Below are positions 63,292-64,000 of a stretch of 64,000 bases of DNA, piece after piece. Position 1 is the first letter of the stretch, and the number at the start of each line of letters is the position of its first letter. The notes beneath the pieces are model-generated. The model searched no databases. It saw only the letters and a program-made list of their open reading frames with translations, and was not told the origin of the DNA. The position numbers were made by a program, and so were the translations under genes. This DNA comes from Muricauda sp. MAR_2010_75 (lineage in GTDB: Bacteria > Bacteroidota > Bacteroidia > Flavobacteriales > Flavobacteriaceae), in contig NZ_JQNJ01000001.1 of assembly GCF_000745185.1 (NCBI RefSeq), positions 1,945,501 through 2,009,500 on the forward strand, written 5' to 3'.

Positions 63292-64000
63292 ATGAAAAAA
63301 TTACTACTACTGATTGCCTTGCTCTCCTTGGTTCCCAACCTTGCATCCGCAAGACGTATCGGAGGACTTTTTGGAAAAAGCGAACGAATCCAAAAAATTA
63401 CTGATGTAGATATTAAAGGTGCCAATGGCGAAGACCTTTATCTTGCCCACAAAACAACTTCCCTGTATATTTTTATGGGAGTCTACATGACGGACGATGG
63501 TTATGTTTTGGGGGTAAAAGGAAGTATCAATACCTATTATGACCTTGATGAAGAGCAGATAAAAAAATTCCAGGCCAGCGGAGCTTTACCCACCCCCCTT
63601 CCGCCCTATAAAATAGAATTCACCGAATGGTTATGGGGATATGCCCTATGGATACTGCTTGCCGTTCTGGCCATAATTTGGTTCTTCCCAAAGAATAAAG
63701 AAGCCCTTTTTGCCCAAGGGTGTAAATATTATTTCGGCAAAAACACTCCGGTAAATTACCCAAAGGCCATGCGCTATTTTGAAAAATCGGCAATAAAGGA
63801 ATACGGTCCTGCCGTTTTCAACCTTGGTATCATGTACCTCTCGGCCCAGGGTACCAAGAAGAATGTGGACAAGGCCATGGAATTGCTGAAAAAGGCCTCC
63901 AAATTGGGGTATGTAGATGCCAATGTAACCCTTGGAAGCCTTTATTATAACGGAGAGGATGTTTCAAAGGATATGGCCAAGGCTGAAGCGTGGTACAAAA
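63292..64000 (+). CDS. Sel1-repeat membrane protein (partial, cut by window end)
   Basis: The open frame runs from ATG 63292 through the last base; 236 codons are visible. Signal peptide LLLLIALLSLVPNLASA, an extracytoplasmic segment of about 80 residues, one membrane helix (LWGYALWILLAVLAIIWFF), then Sel1-like repeats in the cytoplasm: NYPKAMRYFEKSAIKEYGPAVFNLGIMYLSAQG and KAMELLKKASKLGYVDANVTLGSLYYNGED (key words). Sel1 repeats mediate protein-protein contacts. Probably part of the same envelope cluster. Confidence 0.85.
   Translation, partial: MKKLLLLIALLSLVPNLASARRIGGLFGKSERIQKITDVDIKGANGEDLYLAHKTTSLYIFMGVYMTDDGYVLGVKGSINTYYDLDEEQIKKFQASGALPTPLPPYKIEFTEWLWGYALWILLAVLAIIWFFPKNKEALFAQGCKYYFGKNTPVNYPKAMRYFEKSAIKEYGPAVFNLGIMYLSAQGTKKNVDKAMELLKKASKLGYVDANVTLGSLYYNGEDVSKDMAKAEAWYK

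Overview
The window looks like a chromosome segment from a marine member of the Flavobacteriaceae (Bacteroidota), of the Muricauda/Allomuricauda kind. The reasons are: two giant surface proteins with gliding-motility (type IX secretion, type B) C-terminal domains, each followed by a PorP/SprF gene; AT-rich intergenic DNA; few Shine-Dalgarno sites; and families typical of the phylum (DUF4097, DUF2911, DUF5916 with a CBM9-like domain, LytTR regulators). Genus is inferred from overall feel only. No rRNA, complete tRNA or CRISPR array was found.

Layout. 1-3.6 kb: glutaminase with ankyrin repeats plus ammonium transporter, then a small Ig-like lipoprotein. 3.9-9.1 kb: a DUF11-repeat adhesin and its PorP/SprF partner, ended by a clear terminator. 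9.2-13.2 kb: an ECF sigma factor, a membrane anti-sigma-like protein and envelope proteins. 13.2-14.6 kb: siroheme synthase N-domain protein converging on an orphan LytTR response regulator, which has a perfect palindrome upstream. 14.6-17.4 kb: sparse DNA with a strong hairpin and two unknown genes. 17.4-30.2 kb: a hydrolase, then a second SprF/giant-adhesin pair whose adhesin carries about 10.8 apparently identical 255-bp repeats of high GC, then an OmpA/TSP3 outer-membrane protein. 30.8-35.0 kb: DUF1508 protein, proC-proB-proA, a bS21-type protein and an acetyltransferase. 35.5-45.9 kb: a lone molybdopterin oxidoreductase large subunit, a membrane AraC regulator, and a minus-strand run of small-molecule and envelope genes, then a DUF5916 protein.

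46.0-56.4 kb is a mobilizable integrative element. It begins at what looks like the 3' end of a tRNA-Asp gene (46058-46071), followed by a tyrosine recombinase. Assorted cargo comes next, including an M20 peptidase gene broken by a frameshift in a poly-A run. A mobilization module (HTH/excisionase, MobC, relaxase) with hairpins that could be oriT closes the visible part. The intact tRNA expected at the far end was not found, so the element may continue past the window or its right end may be lost.

56.7-64.0 kb holds a compact plus-strand cluster: M48 metallopeptidase, FHA-FHA-ABC transporter fusion, LEA-like lipoprotein, ECF sigma factor, anti-sigma-like membrane protein, a small secreted protein and a Sel1-repeat membrane protein cut by the window end. 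Two of its transcription units share a bipartite upstream motif with identical 11-nt spacing. This makes the cluster a candidate self-regulated envelope system and, to me, the most interesting locus here.
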